A stretch of DNA of 32,321 bases from Mesorhizobium sp. SCN 65-20 (GTDB lineage: Bacteria; Pseudomonadota; Alphaproteobacteria; Rhizobiales; Rhizobiaceae): NCBI GenBank assembly GCA_001724355.1, contig MEEF01000035.1, positions 1-32,321 on the forward strand, written 5' to 3'. How positions within the stretch are numbered: the first letter of the stretch is position 1; each line of letters opens with the position of its first letter. Both the position numbers and the translations under genes were made by a program. The notes under the pieces were generated by a model. It saw nothing but the letters and a program-made list of their open reading frames with translations, ran no database searches and was not told the origin of the DNA. This document shows positions 25,889 through 32,321 of this stretch, one piece after another.

Positions 25889-25980
25889 GACATGTCTCCA
25901 GTTCGGCCCGGCGGAATGCCAGGTCATTGCGGGTTGCTGATTGCGGGCCCTTGACGCGGGCGAGACGACCGCTGATGGCC

Positions 25981-26823
25981 TCAGACCGGGGCGTAGGCCG
26001 GTTCGAGAGGTGCGGCAGATGCGGGAACCCTGACCTTGACCGGACGGATGCTGGTCGAGGTGATGGCTTCGGAAATCTCGGCACCATCTGCGTCGGCGCC
26101 ATAGACGAGGCGGACGGCCTCGATGGTGAGGTCCTCGGGCGCGCCGTCGAATACGACCGCGCCGCCCTGCATGCCGATGATGCGGTTGCAGTAGGTGCGG
26201 GCGGTGTCGAGCGTGTGCAGGTTGGTGATGACGGTGATGCCTTCGCGCAGGTTGATGTCCTGCAGCGCGTCCATCACCACCTTGGCGTTGAGCGGGTCGA
26301 GCGAGGCGATCGGCTCGTCGGCGAGGATCAGCTTCGGCTCCTGCATCAGAGCGCGGGCGATGGCGACGCGCTGCTGCTGGCCGCCGGACAGCGTGCCGGC
26401 CGGCTGCAGCGCCGTGCGGGCGATGTCGAGGCGCTCGAGGGCGGCGATCGCCCGGATGCGCTCCTCGCGGGAGAAGATGCCGAGCAGGTTGAGCCCGGTC
26501 GAGCGATGGTTGAGGCGGCCGAGCAGCACGTTGGTCAAGACGTCTAGGCGCGGCACAAGGTTGAACTGCTGGAAGATCATGGCGCAGTCGCGCTGCCAGC
26601 GGCGCAGCTGCGTGCCGCGCAGCGACGACACTTCGGTGCCGTCGAAGGAGATCGAGCCCTCGCTCGGGTCGATCAGGCGGTTGATGGTCTTGAGCAGGGT
26701 CGACTTGCCGGCGCCGGAGCGGCCGATGATGCCGACCATCTGGCCCGGCTGGATCCGGAGGTTGACACCGTTCACGGCGACATTCTTGCCGAAGCGGCGC
26801 GTGACGTTGCGAATTTCGAGCAT
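25981..26823 (-). CDS. phnC: Phosphonate ABC transporter ATP-binding protein
   Basis: A 280-residue ATPase with Walker A GRSGAGKS (34-41), Q-loop [22 protein letters not shown], signature [14 protein letters not shown] (145-158), Walker B ending D169-E170, and H203. The [18 protein letters not shown] stretch is typical of PhnC. The C-terminal tail after residue 240 is longer than in E. coli and has no recognisable domain. It is the first gene of the phnCDE1E2-DUF1045-phnM block and lies downstream of a Pho-box-like site, which suggests induction by PhoB under phosphate limitation. Confidence 0.94.
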   Translation of the reverse strand: MLEIRNVTRRFGKNVAVNGVNLRIQPGQMVGIIGRSGAGKSTLLKTINRLIDPSEGSISFDGTEVSSLRGTQLRRWQRDCAMIFQQFNLVPRLDVLTNVLLGRLNHRSTGLNLLGIFSREERIRAIAALERLDIARTALQPAGTLSGGQQQRVAIARALMQEPKLILADEPIASLDPLNAKVVMDALQDINLREGITVITNLHTLDTARTYCNRIIGMQGGAVVFDGAPEDLTIEAVRLVYGADADGAEISEAITSTSIRPVKVRVPASAAPLEPAYAPV

Positions 26824-26907
26824 CGTGGCTTCCCTGTCCCAACGGGCCTTTTTGCCCTTGTCGGGATTTCGCCTAACCCCGCTGCGTGAAGCTGCAATGT
26901 CGGGACC

Positions 26908-26925
26908 ATGTCAGTTTTGTTACGG
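26908..26925 (-). promoter_or_regulatory. Pho-box-like PhoB site upstream of phnC
   Basis: On the minus strand CCGTAAC-AAAA-CTGACAT reads as two 7-bp direct repeats of the CTGTNAY type separated by an A-rich 4-bp spacer, the layout of a Pho box. Each repeat has about one or two deviations. It ends 84 bases before the phnC ATG, a suitable distance for an activated promoter. No clear -35 is visible, as expected for PhoB-dependent promoters. Confidence 0.6.
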
Positions 26926-26989
26926 TGCACAGGGCCACGCGAAAAATGCAGGCGCGGGCGGCATGCCTCGCACCTGCCTTGCCGCATCC

Positions 26990-27757
26990 TCAGTTGCCGG
27001 GCTGGCTGATCTGTCGCTGCAAGTGCTCGTAGGCGGCGGGCGACAGGATCGCAGGACGGCTGTAGGGGTTGGAGAAGGCGTAGATCAGGAAGAGGATGAT
27101 GCCTGTGTAGGCACCGAAAAGTGCTATCAGCAGCACGCTGCGTCGTTCCGCTCGGAAGGGGTAATACGACAGTGCCATCAGGATCAGCCCCGACAGCGCG
27201 GCGAACCAGAACATCGTGTTGATCGTGCCGGCGCTGTGGTTGGAACGCTTTACGCGGGTGTCCGCTATCGCCTGGATCTGGCTCAGCATGTGGTCGCGAA
27301 GGCTCTTCTGGCGTTCGGTGGTCGGGGTCAGGTCGAGGGCGGCGCGATAGGCGTTGTCCCACTCCACCCAGCCTTCCTGCGCCAGCTCTCCCGTGGAACC
27401 CAACTGGTCCCACTCCTTCTCGACGACCACCTTCAGATAGGCAGACATGGATTTCTGGATGGCGGCCTGCGCCGCGGCGCCGTAGCGCTCCGCGTCGTAA
27501 TAGACGTCGGCGATTGCGTCGGCCTCGGTGGCGCTTTCGTATTTGAGCTGCTGGTACTCGATCATCTCCTGCGCGAAGACGAGGGCGAGGATCAGCCCGT
27601 GCAGCGCCGATATCCGGACCGTGATCGAACTCGCCAGTTCCCGCTCGCTGGCGTCGGAACCGCCGCCGGTGATCCAGCGCATGAAGAAATAGGACATCAG
27701 CGTAATCAGGATCGTTCCGCCGACAAAGGCCGAACCGAGGAGCACGCTGCCGATCAT
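26990..27757 (-). CDS. DUF4239 membrane protein (bestrophin-like)
   Basis: A 255-residue membrane protein with two N-terminal hydrophobic segments (about 2-26 and 45-62) and two C-terminal ones (about 181-200 and 210-230). The central soluble region is helical (EYQQLKYESATEADAIADVYYDAERYGA ... MSAYLKVVVEKEWDQL), which is the pattern of DUF4239, distantly related to bestrophin channels. Function is not established. ATG 27757 has GGAG at good spacing; the frame continues to 27892, but those 45 residues are unlike the family. It lies between the phn promoter region and the divergent Tim44-domain gene and has no evident phosphonate role. Confidence 0.72.
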   Translation of the reverse strand: MIGSVLLGSAFVGGTILITLMSYFFMRWITGGGSDASERELASSITVRISALHGLILALVFAQEMIEYQQLKYESATEADAIADVYYDAERYGAAAQAAIQKSMSAYLKVVVEKEWDQLGSTGELAQEGWVEWDNAYRAALDLTPTTERQKSLRDHMLSQIQAIADTRVKRSNHSAGTINTMFWFAALSGLILMALSYYPFRAERRSVLLIALFGAYTGIILFLIYAFSNPYSRPAILSPAAYEHLQRQISQPGN

Positions 27758-27885
27758 CCCTGTCTCCAGCCGCAGCAGTTCCGGACGCAAACGCCGGGAA
27801 CACTCTACAATCAAAGCCGGGAAAGGTTGAGGGCGCTGCGACAATCGGCGACCGGAGAATTCGGACCAAAAAATTGCCGGCGCCC

Positions 27886-27914
27886 CTGACACTACAGTTG
27901 TTAGACATTATATG
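27886..27914 (+). promoter_or_regulatory. Sigma70-type promoter of the Tim44-domain gene
   Basis: CTGACA (27886-27891) and TATATG (27909-27914) are separated by exactly 17 bp and match the -35 and -10 consensus at 5 of 6 and 4 of 6 positions. Transcription would begin near 27921, giving a leader of about 23 bases that contains the GAGGAA ribosome binding site before ATG 27944. The remainder of the 186-bp divergent gap shows no other clear signal. Confidence 0.45.
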
Positions 27915-27943
27915 AGGGCGGACGTCACTTTGAGGAACCGCCG

Positions 27944-28951
27944 ATGAAATTGTCCCGAACGACCCGCTTTGCCACGCTTTTTGCGGGCCTGTTCCTTGCG
28001 TTCTCGATGGTCGCGGTCGACCACGCCGATGCCCGCCGTGGCGGCAGCTTCGGCAGCCGCGGAACGCGCACCTTCCAGTCCGCCCCGCCGACGCGCACCG
28101 CGCCGCAGCAGACTGCGCCGATGGAACGTTCGATGACGCCGAACACCGGCCAGGCAGCCAATCCGGCCACCAACGCAGCCCGTCCAGGTGCTGCTGCCCA
28201 GCAGCGTCCCGGGTTCATGAGCCGTTTCGGCGGATCGATGCTGGGCGGCCTGTTGATGGGCGGCCTGATCGGCATGATGCTCGGCCAGGGCTTCGGCGGT
28301 CTCGCCGGCATGTTCGGCATGCTGCTGCAGGTGCTGCTCATCGGCGGCGCAATCTGGCTCGCCTTGCGCTTCTTCCGCTCGCGGCAGGCGCCCAATTCCG
28401 GTCCGGCGATGGCTGGCGCCGGTGCCGGCGGCGGCAACTTCAATTATCGCGATGCCGCGCCGCGTGACGAAGGCAAGCGCGCCTTCAACATCCCGAACAT
28501 CGGGGGCAGCGGGCTGGGTTCGGCGCCGCAGCAGCCGGTAACCCGTGAGATCGAGCTCGATCAGAGCGACCTCGAGACCTTCCAGCGCATGCTGACCGAA
28601 GTGCAGGAAGCCTTCGGCCGCGAGGACCACAAGGCGCTGCGCCGCCTGGTGACGCCGGAGATGGTGTCGTATCTCTCGGAAGAGCTGGCCGACAATGCCC
28701 AGAACGGCGTTCGCAACGACGTGACCGACGTGCAGCTTCTGCAGGCGGACATCGCCGAGGCCTGGAACGAGGGCGACCGCGACTATGCGACTGCCGCGCT
28801 CAACTACTCCTCGATCGACGTGACCCGCAACCGCACGACGGGCGCGGTGGTGGACGGCGACGAAAAGGAGCCGACCGAGACCACCGAACTCTGGACCTTC
28901 GTGCGCCAGAACGGCGGCGCCTGGCAGCTTTCGGCGATCCAGGAAGCGTAA
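27944..28951 (+). CDS. Tim44-domain protein with membrane segment
   Basis: A 335-residue protein. A signal-peptide-like N-terminus (about 1-30) is followed by a low-complexity, Pro/Thr/Gln/Arg-rich stretch to about residue 90, a Gly/Met-rich hydrophobic region (98-142), a Gly/Ala linker, and a C-terminal Tim44-like domain (about 205-335) beginning IELDQSDLETFQRMLTEVQEAF and ending LWTFVRQNGGAWQLSAIQEA. Bacterial Tim44-like proteins are membrane-associated and poorly characterised; in mitochondria the related domain binds membranes in the protein import motor. GAGGAA precedes ATG 27944. It has its own promoter and terminator, so it is a single-gene unit unrelated to the phn genes around it. 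Confidence 0.82.
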   Translation: MKLSRTTRFATLFAGLFLAFSMVAVDHADARRGGSFGSRGTRTFQSAPPTRTAPQQTAPMERSMTPNTGQAANPATNAARPGAAAQQRPGFMSRFGGSMLGGLLMGGLIGMMLGQGFGGLAGMFGMLLQVLLIGGAIWLALRFFRSRQAPNSGPAMAGAGAGGGNFNYRDAAPRDEGKRAFNIPNIGGSGLGSAPQQPVTREIELDQSDLETFQRMLTEVQEAFGREDHKALRRLVTPEMVSYLSEELADNAQNGVRNDVTDVQLLQADIAEAWNEGDRDYATAALNYSSIDVTRNRTTGAVVDGDEKEPTETTELWTFVRQNGGAWQLSAIQEA

Positions 28952-28980
28952 GCTCCGGCGACCATCGCCCGACGATCAAG

Positions 28981-29014
28981 CGCCCGCGGCCGCAAGGCTG
29001 CGGGCGTTTCTTTT
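28981..29014 (+). terminator. Rho-independent terminator of the Tim44-domain gene
   Basis: CGCCCGCGGCC (28981-28991) and GGCTGCGGGCG (28996-29006) form an 11-bp stem with one G-U pair and a GCAA tetraloop, followed by TTTCTTTT (29007-29014). It stands 29 bases after the stop codon and is the clearest intrinsic terminator in the window. Confidence 0.88.
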
Positions 29015-29115
29015 GCGCGGATTTCGCGATGCCGCTTGCCCGCGCACGGCTTCTGCTTAAGGTTGTGCCGTGCCGGCCATGAACTCGCATGCTTCCAGCC
29101 GGCAGAGGGGACCTG

Positions 29116-30324
29116 ATGACGGCAGCTGCAAACGCGCTCGTGGTGCCTGATTTTCTCACGCTCACGCTGGGCATCGTCGTCTACTTCGTCGGGGTGATCC
29201 TGACCGGCAGGATCGCATTTCTGCGCGACTACAACATCCCCGAACCGGTCACCGGTGGCTTCCTCGCGGCGCTCGCCATATGGGCGGTCTATGTCCTGGC
29301 GGGCACCGAGATTGCTTTCGAGATGACAACGCGGGACCGGCTCCTTGTCATATTCTTCGCCACCGTCGGGGTGAACGCGCGTCTGTCCGATCTTCTTGCC
29401 GGCGGCAAGACGCTGGTCGTCCTCTGCGTCGTCACGGTATTCTTCGTCTTCCTGCAGAATGTGGTCGGCACAGTTGGCGCGACGCAATTCGGTCTGCCGT
29501 CGTCGGCCGGGGTGATCATGGGGTCGGTCGCGCTGGTCGGCGGACACGGCACGACTATCGCCTGGGCTCCGGCGATCGCGTCCGAGCACGGCTTTCCGGC
29601 GGCCGTGGAGGCGGGCACGGCAGTAGCCACGCTCGGCCTGATCCTCGCGAGCGTGCTGGGCGGCCCCATCGCGAAGTTCCTGATCGAACGTGGCAAGCTT
29701 ACCGCCGATCCGGCCGATCCACTCGCGCGGGAAGGCGAGGCCGCGCCTGCCGCATCGATCGACAGAACAAGCTTCATGCAGGCGCTGTTGCTGGTGAACA
29801 CGGCCGTGATACTCGGCTACCTGGTCCACGGCCCGGTCAGTGCGATGGGCATCAAGCTGCCGCTGTTCGTGCCCTGCCTGATCATGGGCATCGTGCTGTC
29901 CAACACGGTGCCGTTCATCTTCCGCGGCCTGCCCTGGCCTGCGCGCACGCCGGCGATGACGCTGATAGCCGACTATTCGCTGTCGGCGTTTCTCGCCATG
30001 TCCCTGATGAGCATGCAGCTCTGGACTCTCGCCGGGATGGCCGGGCCGCTGCTGGTGGTGGTCGCCGTACAGGCCTTCGTCGCCGTCGCCTTCATCCTGC
30101 TGGTGCTCTTCCCGCTGCTCGGAAGGGATTATCAGGCGGCAGTGCTGAGCGCAGGCTTCACGGGCCTGTCGCTCGGCGCCACACCCACCGCCATCGCCTC
30201 GATGACGGCGGTGACCAAGCACTACGGTCCGTCACCCAACGCCTTTATCATCCTGCCGCTGGTCTCGGCGTTCTTCGTCGATCTGGTGAATTTCGTCGCG
30301 ATCAACTTCTTTCTGGCGCGATGA
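29116..30324 (+). CDS. gltS: Sodium/glutamate symporter (GltS family)
   Basis: A 402-residue inner-membrane transporter with about ten or more hydrophobic segments arranged in two similar halves. FLRDYNIPEPVTGGFLAAL near the start, GSVALVGGHGTTIAWAPAIASEHGF in the first half and GLSLGATPTAIASMTAVTKHYGPSPNAFIILPLVSAFFVDLVNFVAINFF at the end are characteristic GltS segments, including the glycine-rich re-entrant loops. It would import glutamate with sodium. GAGGGG lies about six bases before ATG 29116. It follows the terminator of the Tim44 gene and converges with the hexapeptide-transferase gene, six bases apart. It has no obvious link to phosphonate use. Confidence 0.9.
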   Translation: MTAAANALVVPDFLTLTLGIVVYFVGVILTGRIAFLRDYNIPEPVTGGFLAALAIWAVYVLAGTEIAFEMTTRDRLLVIFFATVGVNARLSDLLAGGKTLVVLCVVTVFFVFLQNVVGTVGATQFGLPSSAGVIMGSVALVGGHGTTIAWAPAIASEHGFPAAVEAGTAVATLGLILASVLGGPIAKFLIERGKLTADPADPLAREGEAAPAASIDRTSFMQALLLVNTAVILGYLVHGPVSAMGIKLPLFVPCLIMGIVLSNTVPFIFRGLPWPARTPAMTLIADYSLSAFLAMSLMSMQLWTLAGMAGPLLVVVAVQAFVAVAFILLVLFPLLGRDYQAAVLSAGFTGLSLGATPTAIASMTAVTKHYGPSPNAFIILPLVSAFFVDLVNFVAINFFLAR

Positions 30325-30330
30325 GCAGAT

Positions 30331-30948
30331 CTATCCTCCGTGCTTCTCCAGAAATTCTTCTGCCGTGAGATTGCGGAAATCGTCGAGAGCGACGCGTAGC
30401 CTGGCATGATCCCAGTCCCACCAGGCCAGCGCCTGGAAGCGTTCCGCCGTCTTGCGGTCGAAGCGTTCGCGCAGCGGCTTGGCCGGCACGCCTGCGACGA
30501 TGGTGTAGGGCGCGACGTCCTTGGTGACAACGGCACCCGAGCCGACCGCGGCACCGTCACCCACCGTGACGCCGGGCAGCACTGTCGAGCCATGGCCGAG
30601 CCAGGTGTCGTGGCCGATGGACACCGCATTCGAACGGCGCCATTCGAAGAACTCGGTTTCGTGGCTGGCGTCCTCCCAATAGTCGGATGCGCGGTAGGTG
30701 AAGTGGTGCAAAGTCGGCCGCCAGGTCGGGTGGTTGGTGGCGTTGCAGCGTACCGCGGCTGCAATGTTCGAGAACTTTCCCACCGTCGTGCACCACAGGC
30801 TGCAGTCCTGCATGACGTAGGAATAGTCGCCGAGCGAGCTCTCGCTGATGCGGGTGCGCTCGGAGACCTCGGTCCAGCGGCCGAGTGTCGACTGCGTGAC
30901 CTCGGCGGTCGGGTGGACGTATGGCTGCTCGGACAGCTTGCGGCTCAT
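30331..30948 (-). CDS. Phosphonate-operon hexapeptide-repeat acyltransferase
   Basis: A 205-residue left-handed beta-helix protein of the xenobiotic/chloramphenicol acetyltransferase class, in the subfamily that accompanies C-P lyase operons. The hexapeptide repeats are seen in TLGRWTEVSERTRISESSLGDYSYVMQDCSLWCTTVGKFSNIAAAVRCN and again in VSIGHDTWLGHGSTVLPGVTVGDGAAVGSGAVVTKDVAPYTIVAGVPAKPLRERF. The central loop NHPTWRPTLHHFTYRASDYW carries the likely catalytic histidine. The substrate is unknown; acetylation of aminophosphonates, as done by the unrelated PhnO, is a possibility. ATG 30948 overlaps the phnL stop as ATGA, so it is translated with phnL. Confidence 0.88.
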   Translation of the reverse strand: MSRKLSEQPYVHPTAEVTQSTLGRWTEVSERTRISESSLGDYSYVMQDCSLWCTTVGKFSNIAAAVRCNATNHPTWRPTLHHFTYRASDYWEDASHETEFFEWRRSNAVSIGHDTWLGHGSTVLPGVTVGDGAAVGSGAVVTKDVAPYTIVAGVPAKPLRERFDRKTAERFQALAWWDWDHARLRVALDDFRNLTAEEFLEKHGG

Positions 30949-31652
30949 GCTGCAACCTTCCCGGCGGCGAAGGCGGTAACGTCGATGATCCGGTCGGCGA
31001 CCGCCTCTCGCACGTCGGCGTCGTGGAAGATGCCGAGCAGGGCCACGCCCTTCAGCTTCTTCTCCTCGATCAGGCCGATCACCACCTCGCGGTTGGTGGC
31101 GTCGAGCGAGGCCGTCGGCTCGTCGAGCAGAAGGACCGGATGGTCGGTGATGAAGCCGCGGGCGATGTTCACGCGCTGCTGCTCGCCGCCGGAGAAGGTG
31201 GCGGGCGGAAGGCTCCACAGCCGCTCGGGCAGGTTCAGCCGGCCGAGCAGATCCGAGGCGCGAACATGCGCCTCGTCGCGGCCGGTGCCGCGGGCGACCA
31301 GCGGCTCGGCGACGACGTCAAGGGCGGAAACACGCGGCACGGTGCGCAGGAACTGGCTGACATAGCCGATCGTGTCGCGGCGCACCGACAGCACCGTGCG
31401 TGGGTTGGCAGTGGCGAGATCGACAAGCTGGCCGTGGTGATCGACGATGATCTGGCCCTGGTCGACGCCGTAATTGCCGTAGACCATCTTCAGGATCGAG
31501 CTCTTGCCGGCGCCCGAGGGGCCGCCGAGCACGGCGCATTCGCCAGCCCGGACCGAGAACGAGACGTTGGCGACCACCGGCAGGCGGATGCCGCCGCGCA
31601 GGTGCATGGTGAAGGCCTTGGCGACCTCGGAGACGATGAGTGGGGTGGCCAT
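30945..31652 (-). CDS. phnL: C-P lyase accessory ATP-binding protein PhnL
   Basis: A 235-residue ABC-type ATPase. Walker A is GPSGAGKS (44-51), Q-loop VSQFLRTVPRVSALDVVAEPL, signature FSGGEQQRVNIARGF, and Walker B ends D177-E178 (LLLDEPTASLDATN). PhnL has no membrane partner; together with PhnK it associates with the PhnGHIJ core complex that installs ribose triphosphate on phosphonates and breaks the C-P bond. The PhnL type is shown by the ending GIFHDADVREAVADRIIDV. A GGAAAGG upstream is a usable ribosome site. Between it and phnK lies a palindromic repeat. The transferase gene overlaps its end. Confidence 0.93.
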   Translation of the reverse strand: MATPLIVSEVAKAFTMHLRGGIRLPVVANVSFSVRAGECAVLGGPSGAGKSSILKMVYGNYGVDQGQIIVDHHGQLVDLATANPRTVLSVRRDTIGYVSQFLRTVPRVSALDVVAEPLVARGTGRDEAHVRASDLLGRLNLPERLWSLPPATFSGGEQQRVNIARGFITDHPVLLLDEPTASLDATNREVVIGLIEEKKLKGVALLGIFHDADVREAVADRIIDVTAFAAGKVAA

Positions 31653-31673
31653 GGCTTACAGCCTTTCCGTTGC

Positions 31674-31722
31674 GAGCATGATCTTGTCCGAAAACCGGGA
31701 ACCACTTTTCGGGATCATGCTC
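31674..31722. repeat. Palindromic repeat element between phnK and phnL
   Basis: GAGCATGATC (31674-31683) pairs perfectly with GATCATGCTC (31713-31722), and inside it CCGAAAA (31688-31694) pairs with TTTTCGG (31706-31712) around an 11-nt loop, with a TTGT bulge on one side. I recall near-identical palindromes as abundant dispersed intergenic elements of Mesorhizobium and relatives; copy number here cannot be checked. It covers nearly all of the phnK-phnL gap, and its last two bases lie inside the phnK stop codon. Confidence 0.75.
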
Positions 31723-32321
31723 AGACCTGAAGGATCGAGGAAACGAGGAGCTGCGTGTAGGGCGCGCGCGGGTCGTCGAGCACGCGGTCGGTGAGGCCGG
31801 CTTCGACGACATGGCCGTCCTTCATCACCATCATGCGCTGCGACAGAAGCCGCGCGACGGCGAGGTCGTGGGTGACGACGATGGCCGCGAGCCCGAGATC
31901 GGTGACCAGCCCGCGCAACAGGTCGAGCAGGCGCGCCTGCACCGACACGTCGAGGCCGCCGGTCGGCTCGTCCATGAACACCAGTCGCGGGCCGGTGACG
32001 AGGTTGCGGGCGATTTGCAGGCGCTGGCGCATGCCGCCGGAAAAGGCGCGGGGCTCATCGTCGATGCGCTCCTCGCCGATCTCGACACGGGAGAGCCAGT
32101 CGATGGCGGTCGAGCGGATGTTGCCATAGTGGCGGTTGCCGACGGCCATCAGCCTTTCGCCGACGTTGGCACCGGCCGACACGGTCATGCGCAGGCCGTC
32201 GGCAGGGTTCTGGTGGACGAAACCCCAGTCGGTGCGCATCAGGAAGCGGCGCTCGGCCTCGCTCATGCGGTAGAGGTCGCGCCACTGGCCGTCGCGCATG
32301 CGGTAGCTGGCGGTGCCCGAC
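31721..32321 (-). CDS. phnK: C-P lyase accessory ATP-binding protein PhnK (partial)
   Basis: The last 200 residues of PhnK; the start and Walker A lie beyond the right edge. RMRDGQWRDLYRMSEAERRFLMRTDWGFVHQNPADGLR, the signature FSGGMRQRLQIARNLV, Walker B LVFMDEPTGGLDVSVQARLLDLLRGLV, the H-loop VVTHDLAVARLL and the ending GLTDRVLDDPRAPYTQLLVSSILQV match E. coli PhnK very closely. PhnK binds the PhnGHIJ complex and is needed for phosphonate breakdown in vivo. The frame stays open to the window edge, so the internal ATG at 32299 is not the start. The upstream phnG-phnJ genes are expected to the right. Confidence 0.94.
   Translation of the reverse strand, partial: SGTASYRMRDGQWRDLYRMSEAERRFLMRTDWGFVHQNPADGLRMTVSAGANVGERLMAVGNRHYGNIRSTAIDWLSRVEIGEERIDDEPRAFSGGMRQRLQIARNLVTGPRLVFMDEPTGGLDVSVQARLLDLLRGLVTDLGLAAIVVTHDLAVARLLSQRMMVMKDGHVVEAGLTDRVLDDPRAPYTQLLVSSILQV

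Noticed and set aside
24977..26842. 621-residue frame extending PhnD upstream
   Set aside because: The extension overlaps phnC in another frame and would remove the signal peptide from the N-terminus.
28123..28131. GGAACGTTC, the centre of the LacI operator, inside the Tim44-domain gene
   Set aside because: Outer bases do not match and it is within coding sequence far from the operon; probably chance.

Overview
The window is about 32 kb of gene-dense, GC-rich chromosomal or megaplasmid DNA from a soil or rhizosphere alphaproteobacterium. The rhizobial style of the genes (YdcST-type transporter, anhydrofructose reductase, DUF993, PhnE1/PhnE2 pair, DUF1045) and two intergenic palindromes of a kind I associate with Mesorhizobium-like genomes point to Hyphomicrobiales, probably Phyllobacteriaceae. 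The genus assignment is an inference. I see no tRNA, rRNA, CRISPR array, transposase or phage gene.

Left part (1-3.45 kb): on the minus strand a LysR regulator, a YdcS-type periplasmic binding protein and the start of its ATPase YdcT form a polyamine-type importer that runs off the left edge. A Tat-exported SnoaL/NTF2-like protein lies divergently from the LysR gene.

Middle part (3.45-20.6 kb): a large carbohydrate-catabolic island. A DUF993 TIM-barrel gene (minus) and a LacI-type repressor gene (plus) share a 324-bp divergent control region. It holds two copies of the palindrome TTGGAACGTTCCAA (one with a mismatch), each lying between the -35 and -10 of its own promoter. Downstream of lacI the genes are packed or overlapping: 1,5-anhydro-D-fructose reductase, an acetate/propionate-type CoA-transferase, enoyl-CoA hydratase, aldehyde dehydrogenase, a complete CUT1 sugar ABC importer (binding protein, two permeases, ATPase), a glycoside-oxidase-like GMC flavoenzyme, an SDR and a choline-dehydrogenase-like GMC flavoenzyme. 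An AmpG/RhtX-like MFS transporter follows after a gap. The set combines sugar import and redox with alcohol-aldehyde-acid-CoA steps. My working hypothesis is breakdown of an imported glycoside or anhydro-sugar in which both the sugar and an alcohol-derived part are used. This is the most likely undescribed system in the window.

Right part (20.6-32.3 kb): a phosphonate (C-P lyase) cluster on the minus strand in two blocks. Block one is phnC-phnD-phnE1-phnE2-DUF1045-phnM, with a Pho-box-like site upstream of phnC. Block two is phnK (cut by the right edge), phnL and a hexapeptide transferase. Between them sit three apparently unrelated genes: DUF4239 (minus), a Tim44-domain protein (plus) and gltS (plus). 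No phnN or phnP is seen between the phn genes present. Several intercistronic hairpins lie next to binding-protein genes and probably tune transcript levels.
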